Shown here one piece after another: positions 1 through 10,933 of a DNA stretch of 64,000 bases. The notes under the pieces were generated by a model, which was not told where the DNA came from, did no database searches, and was given only the letters and a program-made list of their open reading frames with translations. Made by a program: the position numbers and the translations under genes. This DNA comes from Solenopsis invicta (lineage: Eukaryota > Arthropoda > Insecta > Hymenoptera > Formicidae), in NCBI RefSeq assembly GCF_016802725.1, contig NC_052669.1:14302270-14366269 (forward strand), in the 5' to 3' direction. Numbering within the stretch: the stretch's first letter is position 1; each line of letters begins with the position of its first letter.

Positions 1-276
1 AAGGAACGCCATATTTTTTACAATAATTTTGTACGAAAACGGTTAAAAGGCGCATCCTGTCTTTTTACTCAGGTAATCTTCTGATAGAGTACTATACTAT
101 AAAAAATTCTTCTTCAAATCGGTGACCCGAACATTGCGTTGTCCCCTTGTTAGACAGGAAAACACACGGATAGCTATTGAAAGGAGTGAAAAATGTACTT
201 TTACGTATAAAATTCAAAGAAACTTTACCTATTTTTACCAATTTAGTAAATACGAAAAAAGTCATATTTTTACAAT
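1..276. other. AT-rich flank, no gene recognised
   Basis: Short overlapping open frames on both strands have no recognisable family and no paired splice sites. I treat this as the genomic flank of the solo LTR that begins at 277. The last four bases (CAAT) are the left target-site duplication. Confidence 0.5.
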
Positions 277-829
277 TGTAACGCTGGTACTTTTCCAATG
301 CGGCGGGAGTATCGGGATATCTTTCAGTGCGTTGGGATATCGTGATCGGTTGCTCGGATGTGCTCGCCAGATGCCAGGGTTTTTCGCTAGTAATGAGAAC
401 TCCGTGTTGAGTACAATAATGCAAACGTAACAATATATTTATCAGATTTAATTGAAATACACAAGTAATAATAAGGCACCGAAGTGCTTGGCTGAACAAT
501 AATCGGACCCGCTCAAAATAAAGGAACGAACAAAATATATTTAAATCAAAGAACGGATTCGGATAACTAAAAAAACGACTGGTATTATGCGCTATGCTCT
601 CGGAGGTAATAATCGGAGTCGCCGTGAGGCGGCTAACTTAAAGTGCGGTTAAACGGGCCGTGATTGGCCCGCGCGACGGACGGTCGCGATCGCGGAATCG
701 GCAGCGCGCAGTGCAGTGGACGGTTTCACGATCTGTGAGAGCGGTCGACGTTAGAGATCTAAGTGGTCTTACCCCGCGGGGTGTTGTCACCCCGTGAGGA
801 GCAGGTTTACGGATTGAGCCGAAGAACGG

Positions 830-1092
830 CGTCGAGTATTCCCGACGACGGTGTTGGTCTCAAGAATCCCCGAGAACGGACTTGCGGGACGGACGGTTCC
901 TACTGGCCGAGAACACCCAGTCGCGGAAACGACGAGTATTCCTGTCGCGGACGGAGGATGGAATCGGCCGAGTATTCCCAGCCGTTAGGACCGACGAGTA
1001 TGTCCGTCGTGAGATAGTTGGAACGAGAATGCCCGTTCCCAAGGAAGTACTTGAGAATACCCAAGCTAAGGAGCGCCGAGGATACCCGGCGC
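830..1092 (-). repeat. Array of mini-hairpins in LTR leader
   Basis: At least seven modules consist of a 4-6 bp stem, an 8-nt loop of consensus AGNATNCC and the complementary stem: 830-847 (CGTCG/CGACG), 930-947 (CGACG/TGTCG, one wobble), 992-1009 (CGACG/CGTCG), 1020-1039 (GGAACG/CGTTCC), 1050-1065 (CTTG/CAAG) and 1073-1092 (GCGCCG/CGGCGC), with a weaker one at 858-875. Stems differ in sequence while pairing is kept. The array lies downstream of the minus-strand TATA box, so it should be transcribed as 5' leader RNA. Confidence 0.7.
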
Positions 1093-1104
1093 AGGAGCGG
1101 AGTA

Positions 1105-1628
1105 CACGCAGAGAAAAGATTAGCCAACAAAGCTAAAATTTTGTTGTAGCAACCAAGATGTGTCTTTAAAATAGGGACAGCTAATATCGTTGCTGCCGGA
1201 GCTAAATTTATTAGTTATTAAAATTAGCAGTTACAGCAATAAATATTCGCTGTCAGAATCAAATAATGTTTAGCAAATGCATATATAGTTTCGCGCTCCT
1301 AAGTCCCGGTCTACAACAGGTGTAGTAAGCCTTAAGCCGTAAGAAATTGACCAATCATAGTGAAGAGAATAATCGATCATAGTCAATTTTTACAATTTAA
1401 GGCTTGCAACATTAATTGTAGTTTGGGACTAAGATATTGAAGAATAGCTGCCACTTTTTTAGTTGCGACTTTTACTACACATGTTTACTACACATTTTAT
1501 TTTAGCTAATAAAACTGTATTTCGCAGCAAATATACTTTTTCTTTAATAGTCAATTTTTAGCACTGATAGAAAATATCGAACTAGCTACTGATATTTAGT
1601 TACCACTTCTAAGTCATTTTTTTCCGTG
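1105..1628 (-). mobile_element. MITE copy 1 (TA-flanked, ~520 bp)
   Basis: Begins CACGCAGAGAAAAG and ends TTTTTTTCCGTG, with TA on both sides (1103-1104, 1629-1630). It has no coding capacity. The same sequence occurs inverted at 1972-2487 and at 30354-30866. The LTR sequence continues across the insertion, so this MITE is younger than the LTR. The TA target points to the Tc1/mariner superfamily; no transposase with matching ends is seen in the window. Confidence 0.8.
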
Positions 1629-1971
1629 TAGGTGCGAGATCGGTGGCTCAGAGCGATCTGATTTCGGCTGCCCGCTGCCGGCTTATATAGCGGTCCGCGC
1701 GGTCGGACGTACCAATCAGCACGCGCGGTTGGGCCGGCCGGAGTGGGAACGCTTGCCAAACGCGGCGCGCGGCGCGCGGCACGCATGGTAGCGTGTGATC
1801 GCGGCAAACTTAGCCGAGCACGTGCACGTGCTCGGTCTTACGCGTTGTGTTCGGCGTTTAGATCGGAGTGGCGGTGCGGCGGAAGGGAGTAACGTTACAC
1901 AATGAAACACATAATAACAAAATGACATGCATGACAACATCCCATCGTCAATCTGTCACGTTTTACGTTTA

Positions 1972-2487
1972 CACGGAAAAAAATGACTTAGAAGTGGTAA
2001 CTAAATATCAGTAGCTAATTTTATATTTTCTATCAGTGCTAAAAATTGACTATTAAAAATAAAATATATTTGCTGCAAAATACAGCAATTTTATTAGCTA
2101 AAGTAAAATGTGTATTTTAACACGTGTAGCTAAAAAAGTGGCAGCTATTCCTCAATATCTTAGTCCCGGACTACAATTAATGTTGCAAGCCTTAAATTGT
2201 AAAAATTGACCATAGTCTATTATTCTCCTCATATTCAACTATGATTGGTCAATTTCTTAAGGCTTACTACACCTATTGTAGACCGGAACTTAGGAGCCTG
2301 AAATTATATACGCATTTGCTAAACATTATTTGATTCTGGCAGCGAATATTTCTTGCTGTAACTGCTAATTTTAATAACTAATAAATTTAGCTCCGGCAGT
2401 ATCAATATTAGCTGTTTCTATTTTAAAGATACATTTTAGTTGCTACAACTAAATTTTAGCTTTGTTGGCTAATCTTTTCTCTGCGTG
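1972..2487 (+). mobile_element. MITE copy 2, inverted relative to copy 1
   Basis: Begins CACGGAAAAAAATGAC and ends CTTTTCTCTGCGTG, with TA at 1970-1971 and 2488-2489. It is nearly identical to the reverse complement of 1105-1628. The two copies bracket about 340 bp that include the end of the solo LTR. Confidence 0.8.
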
Positions 2488-2527
2488 TATTAGATCTAAT
2501 TTTGTTCTCGACGGAATATCGCTACCG

Positions 2528-5500
2528 TCAACGCGGATTTCTTGGCTGAAGAGTCAGGAGCCTTAATCCGAATAGTTTTAGCATTTTGCCTATGTAAATG
2601 TTAAATAGAATAGGTGAATTTACTGTGCTTTGTTGAAAGCCGTTCTTGAGTTTGTAGGTAATTGAAGAGTATATATCTCCATTTATCATTAGCAGAGATC
2701 TCTCTGAGATCATACTCTAGATTAATTTGACTAGGTAGTTAGGAAAATTTTTTTTTATTAATTTATATAAAAGCCCGTTAAGCTAAACTGTGTCGAAGGC
2801 TTTTTCTAAATCTATTAGGCATGCCCCAACACATTGCTTTGCATTGAGTGCCCAAGTTATATGTGAGGTTAGTTTGTTAATCGGGTGGATAGTGGAGTGC
2901 TTGCGTTGGAATCCGAATTAACATTCTGGTAGAATTATTTCTACAGAAATACGAGATTTTGTCGTTAATAACAGACTCCTATACTTTACTGATGTTAGGC
3001 AAAAGATTTATGGGTCTGTAACTTATTGGGGATGTTTTATTTTTCTTTTTTTTAGGATAGCAACTACTTTAGCTGTTTTCCATTTTACTGGAAATATTGA
3101 GTAATTTAGTAAATTATTAAACTGTGTTTGGTATTTTATCAAAGCCGAAGAATCTTTTGTTATTTAATTTTTTTAATTTTTTATTAACCATATATGTGTT
3201 GATAAAATAATTTGCATATTCTTCATCTGGGTTTGGATTATCGGCTGTACTCTCGTCATTAAATGTACATATTGTTATGTTGTTAATTTTTTCTATTTCT
3301 GTTTTTTGTTTAAATATGTTAGTTTCCTTATTAATGATTTTGTTTAGGCGTGATTCCTTATTGTCCATCTTGTTGTTATTTATGCTGCAAAAGTACGCCC
3401 CCATTACATTTAGTTTATCAGTTATCGAGTTAATAATAAAGTTTTCGTTTTTATCTTTTTCTATTTGATTTATGTTTAATTCTGTGTGATTTAGAATGAC
3501 CGAGTTTGGAGGAATTATCATTGTGCTCATTTGAGCTATCTCTTTTTTCCTAAATATTTTTTTTTATTTTGGGAACATGTTTGTTGAGTTTCTTGTTGAT
3601 ATTTCTGTAATATTATTTTTCCAATAGCTATTGATGGAGGTTATAAATTCTAATTTTAAATTCTCTTTAATGTTGTTTAATTGTGTTTTTAGATTTTCTT
3701 TCTTGTTTACTGTCGGCCATTTTCTGCGTGATGCATTTTTGTGAATATTTTGTTTTTTTGTTTTGGTAACTTTTTTATTTTTTTGTTTATGTGGCCGGAT
3801 CCCGATAGCACACGGGACCGACAGCACACCACCACTCACAGTAATGTCTAGAGTTTTTCCGTTGGTTGAGTTAGATAAGTCAAGATGATTAGTTGGTGGG
3901 CTATCACCAACGGATCTCGTCCCGTTTATATATTTACAGAATCTTTATCTTTGAATTTGGGTACACTTTTTCAATTGCTTCCAGGATTTCGTTATTAATA
4001 TTTTGCAGGTATTCTTTTATTACCTGTAGGGTTAAATTTCTGTTATTTGGTATTACAAACGTGGTTGCGTTCTTTAGAAATTCATTAAATTTTTTCCAAT
4101 TTACTTTCCTAAAGTTGTATTTATGTTTTTGTTTTCCGGTTCCAGTTCCAGTCCGTTTTCTACATTCGGGGATATAGAATTGTACTGCGTTATGGTCGCT
4201 GTCGTACGGTATATTGTCTAAGCTTTGGTCATTGTTTAAAGGGTAACACCACTTTTGAGATTTGAAAAAATCGATTTTTTTTTTGCTTAAATCATTAGTT
4301 TATACTTATAAAAATATGCTGTAAGTAGTTTTAGAACAAAATTCAAACTGTATTATAGTGTTTGAGCTAATTAAATGAATCGTCTCTATGCACCTACCGA
4401 GCAACTGCAAGCGATTTGGAGCGGCTCCGTCTTCTCTATGCTTTGTAGTTATTTGGGCCTTATTTATATACCGAAAATAGACCTTTGACTAACACAATAT
4501 AGATGTTATTACTTGTACTACATCAGTAAATAGTTTTGAAAGCGTCAGTTTCTGTGTTTATGCGACGCCATTAGTTTTTCTGTGTTTATGCAATAAATTT
4601 GGCTGTTTGTTGTTATAATGATGGCTATAACAGTCTAATGAAAATTTTGCAAGTCTAGAACCTCATGGTGGGCACTACTTGTCATTATTATTGCCAAAAA
4701 TTGAATGCGCGGCGCGTCGTACTTGCCGAGCGCAGTCTCACCCAAGAAGCAAAAAAGACCAGAATATCATTATTAGCAACAAGAAAGGAATATAACAAGG
4801 CTGTTGAACTTGTGGAAGGACCGCTTTATGGGGCAGGCATCGCAGATTAGAAATAAATTAAAAATTTTTAACTTTATACACAAAAAATCAGTTAAAACTC
4901 AACTAAAACTTCAGTTAAAAAAATCAATTAAATATCAACTAAAACTTTAAACGCGTTTTTCTCAAAACACAGTTTTTCAAATTTGCGTGCAAGGTTACTC
5001 TTACAATTTTTATCCGATTGACTAAAAATTTTAACACAATCTTCTTGTAACTATTATACAAGGAAGTATGTAGGCTTTTTGCTAAATGTTGAAAACTTTT
5101 TTTGTAATCAGCATTTTTTAAATAAATTTTTGGGTGAAAAATCCGCTTTTTTCTATAAATAGCTGCCATTTTAATAAAAATTAATATTTTTAAAAATCTC
5201 TACGTACTTCCTTTGAATATGTAGATAATGAAGATTTTTTTTGTTTGGTTCCAACATAAACCATGTCGCAGAAAACTTGCACGCAAAAATTCATCTTTAA
5301 GAAAAGACGATTTCGTAAATAGGCTAGTACGCTGCCATTTTGTGCATAAAAGAAAATTAAAAAATTTTTTTTACTCGTCAATATATGTACAATAAAGCCC
5401 TCTAAGCTTTTTTTATTAAAGTTATTCATTTGCCTACAATAAATTTCCAAACTTAGGTATCATTTTAGGGCCTCAAAGGTGGTGTTACCCCTTAAGTTAT

Positions 5501-6060
5501 GGAATGCTATTCTGTCGTTTGCTATCACAATGTCTAAGAAGGAATTACCGTTTGGGTACAATGGATATTTTGTGCTAAGCAATTTGGTTTTGTATGTTAT
5601 GTGATTGTTTTTTAACCAGATTTTGAGTACTATTTCTCTAGGATTATTATTTGTGTTTTTTCACTCGGTATGTTTTGCATTTAGGTCTCCTGCTCTTATA
5701 TAGTAATTATCTAATTTATCTAGCTTAAATGATAGAAATAATTGATTGATATTTGGTATAAATACTTTTTGACTTTTACATTTCGCGTATGTTACTATTA
5801 TGTACAGTTTTTTGTTAGTTTTTGTTTTAATTTTAATTATTGTATGTTCAAATATTTTATCTTTGTTATCACGTTTTTTATTTGTTCATATTTTTTTTTT
5901 TATTACTATGGCTGTGCCTCCTCCTATGTGGCTCCTGTTGTTTTTGTTGGTTCGTATTATATTATAGTTTTCAAATGTTATTACGTGCTTATTATTCAGT
6001 TAAGTTTTATTGAAGAGTATTATATCAGGATTTTGTTAGTTTATAATATTTAGTAGGGAT
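2528..6060 (-). pseudogene. LINE ORF2 (endonuclease-reverse transcriptase), broken
   Basis: Endonuclease motifs flank the Kolobok-like insertion, so the EN domain is physically split. The reverse transcriptase N-terminal part reads 3530-3117, ending in FFGFDKIPN. The motif-A region lies near 2830 and the conserved block ending SPILFNIYI near 2620. The catalytic YxDD box would be downstream of 2528 and is not present. Stops and frameshifts occur throughout, so no functional enzyme is encoded. Confidence 0.65.
4240..5491. mobile_element. TTAA-flanked Kolobok-like element, non-autonomous
   Basis: The inverted termini are AGGGTAACACCACTTTTGAG and, on the other side, GGGGTAACACCACCTTTGAG, flanked by TTAA at 4236-4239 and 5492-5495. 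Removing it rejoins the LINE endonuclease. A 61-codon frame at 4665-4850 ends in EGPLYGAGIAD, which resembles the tail of Kolobok-type transposases; that match is from memory. PiggyBac also uses TTAA, but its termini normally begin CCC/CCY, so I prefer Kolobok. Confidence 0.65.
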
Positions 6061-6371
6061 GCTCTCCTCTGATTTTTTATTATTAAATTTACGTTTTTTG
6101 ATATTATTTTTTCTTTAAATTATTTTATTTATGTCTGTTTGTTCTTTATTTGTATTATTCATAATGATTAAAAAATATTTTAGTAACGACGCTATTGTAT
6201 TTATTCTTATGGATATATTTTCTACAATTTTTTCTAATTTTAGCAAGCTGTTCTTTAGATTAGTTATTGAATTGTTTATTAGGTTGTCTCTACTGTTGTT
6301 TTTTATACTTTCCTTTAAGATTTTTGCGTTTTGTTCTGAGTCTTTGTAACTTATTGTTCTGCTTGTGTATT

Positions 6372-8007
6372 TTATATTTTTAACGACCTTTGCATGCATC
6401 TAAGGTTAAATAATGCTTTGTTTATATTCGGATTTAATGTTTTCCTAGCTACATTTATTTTGCTATTGCTTAGGTTTTGTATTAATCTTTTTTTATTTTT
6501 TACTATTTTGGGGCACCCTCTGTATGATGCAGGATGTCTATACTCATTGCAATTCACGCAAAAAAGTTTTATTCTCTCAACCTGTATGCGGCGGACAATT
6601 GCATTTCCCCGGATCGTGTTTAGTATCGCATTTAACGCATCTGTAGGGTAAGTTACAGTTAGTTGTTGTATGACTTATACGTTGGCATTTTTTACATTGA
6701 ATTGAGTCTCTGCGCATTATTTTTTCCCAGCGTATTTGTTGATGGTGAAGGTACTTTTTTTTAAGTTATTTATTTCGCTTAATGGTGCTATTTGTACAAG
6801 AATATTGGCAATATTCTTTTTTTATATTTAGATTTATTTGTTGAAAATCTAACTATTTTTATGAATTTTAAATTTACAGTGCCCAGAGACATCAATTCAT
6901 TTAGGATTTCTTCTTCTTCATACGTATTATTTAAAACTTATAATAATAGTGTTATTGGCTTATCTATCTTAGGTATGTGTAAAATTTAGTATTACAATTC
7001 AGTAGTAATTCTTTAAGTTAATTAAAATTTTCTAGTGTGTGCTTACCGTTATTTATTCTTTTAATATAAAAATCTTTCATGTTCGTCATGTTTGTTTCTA
7101 GCAGTCTTGTGTTCTTAGGGTCTTGAAAGATATTTATTGGCGGTGGTTTATCCTTTCTTCTTGTTTGGAGGAGCGATGTGTGGCTCTTTCCTTGTCCATT
7201 AGGATGACTTTTCTCTTCTTCGTCGTCTCCATTTGGACGCTTTGGTTTCTTTTAATCTTTCACTTCTTGCTGATTTTTTCTTTTCAGGTACGTTAAGAAT
7301 TCCGTTGGTTCCTTAACTTCCTGATAGTCCATTTCCTCCGGCCGGTCGAATGAGTTTTCTCCATGCAACGCCTAGAATCTCTTTTGCGTTGATACATTAT
7401 ACGTACTCTCTTTATTTCTTTTGTATCCTTCTATCTTTTCTTTTAGTCTATATTTCTGTCTTTAGCCATGCGTTTTTTGCTATTTATTATCTCTGTTGTG
7501 TTTGAAATATTGTGGCTCTTCTTATGTCCCAACAATGAGAGTACAGGTTGTTTATCCTTCTCTGTCATTTTCTTACTGTTTTTTTGCCACAGTAAGATTT
7601 GGTATAGGATTTATTTTGTAGTGCTTAGAGCTTATATCTAGAGAAGTGACTACATCTTTTTGGATCGTTTAATTTCGTATGTTATGTAGAGTGTTGTCCT
7701 CCAACTTTTTTCCATGTCGGTTTTTGCTTTCCTTTGAGGTTATGATCTTTGGCTTGCCGCTTTTTTCCGTTACTTGGTTTCAGTCGGCTTCTTTTACTGT
7801 AGTTTGGTTGTTTATCATCTCTCTGATGAGTATTTTATCTTTCTTGGTGATATTTGTTAATTTTCCCACTATTTTCGGGGGATAATCACTGCTAAATTCA
7901 CGGGACTTAAAGGATTCACGTGCAGTGGCGGCGGTAGCTGCTGCGGCTCTCCCTAACTCACGGAGCCAACTGCACTGTTTGGAAGTACAGTTACCGGGAA
8001 GGCTCAT
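6372..8007 (-). pseudogene. LINE ORF1 (Gag-like), broken
   Basis: The first stretch (8007-7780) starts at an ATG and is alanine and lysine rich, and is followed by several stops. The C-terminal part retains three CCHC knuckles, C-x2-C-x4-H-x4-C type, read at about 6718-6676, 6658-6620 and 6557-6510, the usual end of a LINE ORF1 nucleic-acid chaperone. No complete frame links the ends. This protein would bind the element's RNA in the retrotransposition particle. Confidence 0.6.
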
Positions 8008-8315
8008 ATGGCGCGCTTCGAATATGGCTAATTTTCATAAATTTATTACTTTGAAACTAAAGCCTATTCAATCAAACGCCGGGAGACGTAAACTTTTTTC
8101 ATCTTCAAAATAATTAAAAAAATCCCAGGGTGAGAATCATGAAAATCACTAAAATGAAAAGAATCGTTTTTTTGCTCTATCTTGGTCACGTCTCCATATA
8201 GAAATCTAAAATTTGCTATGTAAGTCTCTTTTCATATAAGTTATCTTAGAAAAAAAGGCCAACTTAAAATGCCGTGGGGGCACTTTCACAATATTTTTTC
8301 TACTAGGCTCTTTGT
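8008..8315. other. LINE 5' flank next to Polinton, no gene
   Basis: AT-rich sequence between the LINE ORF1 start and the Polinton left end. It may be LINE 5' untranslated region. I see no gene or repeat in it. Confidence 0.4.
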
Positions 8316-9961
8316 AGTTTATATGGTTCTGCTGAAAAACTCTCATTGCTCCAACTTGATGCATTGAGCCGTTTAAGCTCTAAGGACAGTTGAAAGTAGA
8401 AAATAGGCGACTGTGTGTAGGAAATTACCTGATAATACCTCCCTCTTCTATCCTCTCTCCACACCTCTTTTTCTCTCTTTTTCCCTTTTCCGTGCGTGTA
8501 CGTGTGCACGCGCGCGTTACAGCAGAAATGAGGACGAACTTTACGGTTTGTCACTTCCGCAGTATTTTATAACTCTAAACGCGCTTTGCGTGTAAATGTG
8601 TGTATGTTTGCGGAATGGGGAAGAGATGGTGGGAGGGGGATAGAACAATGAACTAATGTTTAAACATCAATAGCATTTGGTATATTATCAGAATTTTTTG
8701 AGGTGGTCCATTCGCTGCATTGCAAACAGTATAAAAAAATCTCGATGAAGGGTATTGAACATGTTCGTGTCGTGCGTATCTAATAAACCATAAAATACTC
8801 GCTATGTGTGCACAGGTACCCAGAATTCGAGCACTGGATTTGCAAGTGCAGTAGTAACTTTAGATGTGAGGACCGTCCTGAACATCTATTTCATTATCTA
8901 TATCATGACCATTTGTCGGTCAATATGATATCCATAATTGGTATTTTGCTGCATTGCAAAATCGAGAATACACTTTAACTCTTATTAAACCAGGTTGTGG
9001 TATCCTCTGTACGTTTCTCAACATTTCAATCTGGAATTCTTCCGATTTCTTTCCTTGTAACTTATTTTGTACATATGATGATGCTAAACGGATTTCGTAG
9101 ATGCCAACACTAAGATGCGGTGCTCAAACTCTGGGTACATGTGCATACATAACGAGTGTTTTATGGATTATTGGATACGGACGACACAAATATGTTCGAT
9201 ACTTTTCATCGAGACTCATTTATACTATTCGCGATACGGCAACTAGGCCACCGCAAGAAAATCTTAATAATATACCAAATGTTATTAATAGTATATGGTT
9301 AGCCATGGGGCGTCAAAACAAATGACGTCACAGAGGGGAAGGGGGGAAAACTGGCGCCAGTCTTATCAATGAAGTGGTGGGGGTTGTGGAACGCGCTAGC
9401 AGTAAAAGGGCCAAGTGGAGGGAGGGCCTGACGAAATTTGGAGCGGGGCGGGGAGGACCTGACGATATCAAGACCGGGGGGCGAGGAAGACCTGACGATA
9501 TCAGGAGCCTTTTTATTGGGAAGTAAAGGGGATGGCTCCGGGAGGAATTAGAGTGTGCTTATTGGTTTCCCCCACGGCTGCCCCAGGAGCGGATTGGTTG
9601 AAAAACAGGTATTTTGGGAAAAATTTAGCAGCAAAGTGGGGAACGGGTAAAAGAGGCCTGAGAAGTCGAAAGGTCTTATGTGGAAATTACGATAGAAAGG
9701 ACGGAAACGCCTTTTACGATATATATATGTTTTCAAAGGAATGGTTACTACGTACAGGAGATAGAGTCTTGGCATTAGGCAGGTCGTGTGAAAAAATAAT
9801 TCGGTTTTAAAAGTTACAACAGAGTATTTATTGAAACATTCAACTTTTTTTCATACATCTACGAGTATATTCTTACATTTTTAAGTTACATGATTGAATG
9901 GGGTAGCATACAGATAATTTCATCACGCATTTTCTTTTATTATAAAGAAAAAATTTGTAAA
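8316..9961. repeat. Polinton left terminal inverted repeat
   Basis: Matches the reverse complement of about 26000-27015 except for a nested 610-bp insertion (8673-9282) and a few indels. Over roughly 205 bases compared by eye (9641-9830) I counted 6 substitutions, about 3%. It carries a run of CTGACGATATCA modules (about 9425-9510), a CRE-like TGACGTCA (about 9324), and, on the minus strand near 9817-9831, an AATAAA that could terminate the leftward gene. Confidence 0.9.
8673..9282. mobile_element. TA-flanked MITE nested in left TIR
   Basis: The termini GCATTTGGTATATTAT and (rc) ACATTTGGTATATTAT begin imperfect inverted repeats of about 80 bp; both contain GGTGG...ATAGTATAA...TCTCGATGAA-type sequence. 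TA flanks both sides (8671-8672, 9283-9284). The right TIR of the Polinton has an empty site of the expected length, which proves this is a later insertion. No transposase is encoded. Confidence 0.8.
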
Positions 9962-10111
9962 AACTATTATTATTGTTACATTAATCTTACAAACTATTTA
10001 TTATTATTCTTACATTAATCATACGAAGATTTATACTTTTAAAAAATGCATGATTAAATATTAAGATAAGACGCTACAAAAGAGTGCATTTATATCATGA
10101 AATTGTACAAA

Positions 10112-10933
10112 TTATGACCCGTGATTTGACAGAATTATATGAACGATTTCGTCGAAGCGCAGTGAAGTTATTTCTAAAAATATTATATTAAAGTACATAT
10201 CAAGAAAAGTTAAATCCTTAATTTGAGTACGTACATCGCGTTCGATTTCACTATAGTTTCCTTTTAACGTTAGTTTTATAATATCGCGATCTACGTAACT
10301 TTTCGGAAGTTTCAATTCTGTTTCTTTGATTAAATAGTGAGCGCACTTGTTGACGATATTGCTTAAAGTTTTTAAATGTTCCAAATAAGCATCCACGCAC
10401 TTCATTACGTTCTCCAGGCCCAGGAAGGTAGTTTTCTGCATCACGATTGCTACGGCATAGAGTTTCCGTTTCTTCATCGGTGGTACTGAATCTTCGCCCT
10501 CCTCGTTGGTATTTTCCGCATAATCTGACTTTTCTTTCTCCTTGTACGTCAGCAATAGCGACTTTGACCCGTAGGATGAGGTAAAGATGACTGAGATATT
10601 TTGTATTACTACAGGTTCCGGTTTGAATTTGTTATTCGCGTTCAAGTAGTCGCTCATAAGTCCCATGTTTTCTTGAAATTGCAGCTACGATTCCGCATCA
10701 AAATATACTCCGTCAGCGTTGCTCCCGCTTAATTTCACTACAGGCTCAAAGATTCCCTTTTTAGTAGTTTGCAGTCCCACGAGTATCCTTTTCGTATGTG
10801 AATTGTTGAGTCCATACGTTGTTGTCAGTAACATGGGAAAGTGTTCGCTTCTCCTCTCGTTGTTATGCATCTCGCTGATATCGGAAATTTCTGTTCGCTT
10901 TGCAGAGTTATTACTAGCTTGCTGATTAGCCAT
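10112..10933 (-). pseudogene. Polinton leftward gene, unknown, one in-frame stop
   Basis: The only minus-strand gene of the element. From the ATG at 10933 it reads 273 codons in one frame, interrupted by a single TAG at 10685-10687. It is hydrophilic and has a KKRK-type basic patch in the middle. A segment before the stop (KGIFEPVVKLSG...DGVYFDAES, then the stop, then GLMSDYLN) vaguely resembles the layout of PC4-type single-strand DNA binding proteins, where a conserved aromatic follows; that is a weak inference. Divergent orientation from the polymerase with an 0.9-kb gap suggests a shared bidirectional promoter. Function unknown. Confidence 0.6.

Larger units (their letters stand above)
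277..1899 (-). mobile_element. Solo LTR (family A), interrupted by a MITE
   Basis: The unit begins TGTAACGCTGG and ends AGTAACGTTACA, so it has TG...CA ends, and it is flanked by the perfect 4-bp direct repeat CAAT (273-276 and 1900-1903). A 524-bp MITE plus its TA duplication sits at 1105-1630; without it the LTR is about 1.1 kb, the same length as its relative at 62560-63682. A TATATAAG box lies on the minus strand near 1682-1690, so the LTR reads leftwards. No internal retrotransposon genes lie beside it, so it is a solo LTR left by LTR-LTR recombination. The 780-1095 part holds the hairpin array described separately. Confidence 0.85.
2528..8007 (-). mobile_element. Jockey-like LINE, decayed, minus strand
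   Basis: Reading leftwards from 8007: an ORF1 with three CCHC zinc knuckles (about 6720-6490), an AP-type endonuclease (GDLNAKH near 5680; SDHNAV near 4180), then a reverse transcriptase with a DLEKAFD motif near 2830 and a motif resembling G-V-P-Q-G-x-V-N-S-P near 2620. Frames are interrupted by many stops and shifts; one is a TGA where the endonuclease motif normally has Trp, next to GDLNAKHTE. The 3' end is lost at about 2500 beside MITE copy 2. A Kolobok-like element (4240-5491) is inserted inside the endonuclease. Zinc-knuckle ORF1 plus AP endonuclease is the Jockey-clade arrangement; clade assignment is inference. Confidence 0.75.

Noticed and set aside
830..1092. CRISPR-like array
   Set aside because: Modules are short hairpins with variable stems, not identical repeats with unique spacers, and the setting is eukaryotic LTR DNA.
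763..1136. Arg-rich overlapping frames near 0.8-1.1 kb
   Set aside because: They lie in the LTR hairpin array on both strands; GC-rich sequence lacks stops by chance.
9532..9810. 92-codon frame in the Polinton left TIR with a mirror frame in the right TIR
   Set aside because: Where the two copies differ (R/Q, C/S, Y/H, F/L) the visible changes are amino-acid replacing, so no purifying selection is evident. A simple consequence of the repeat.
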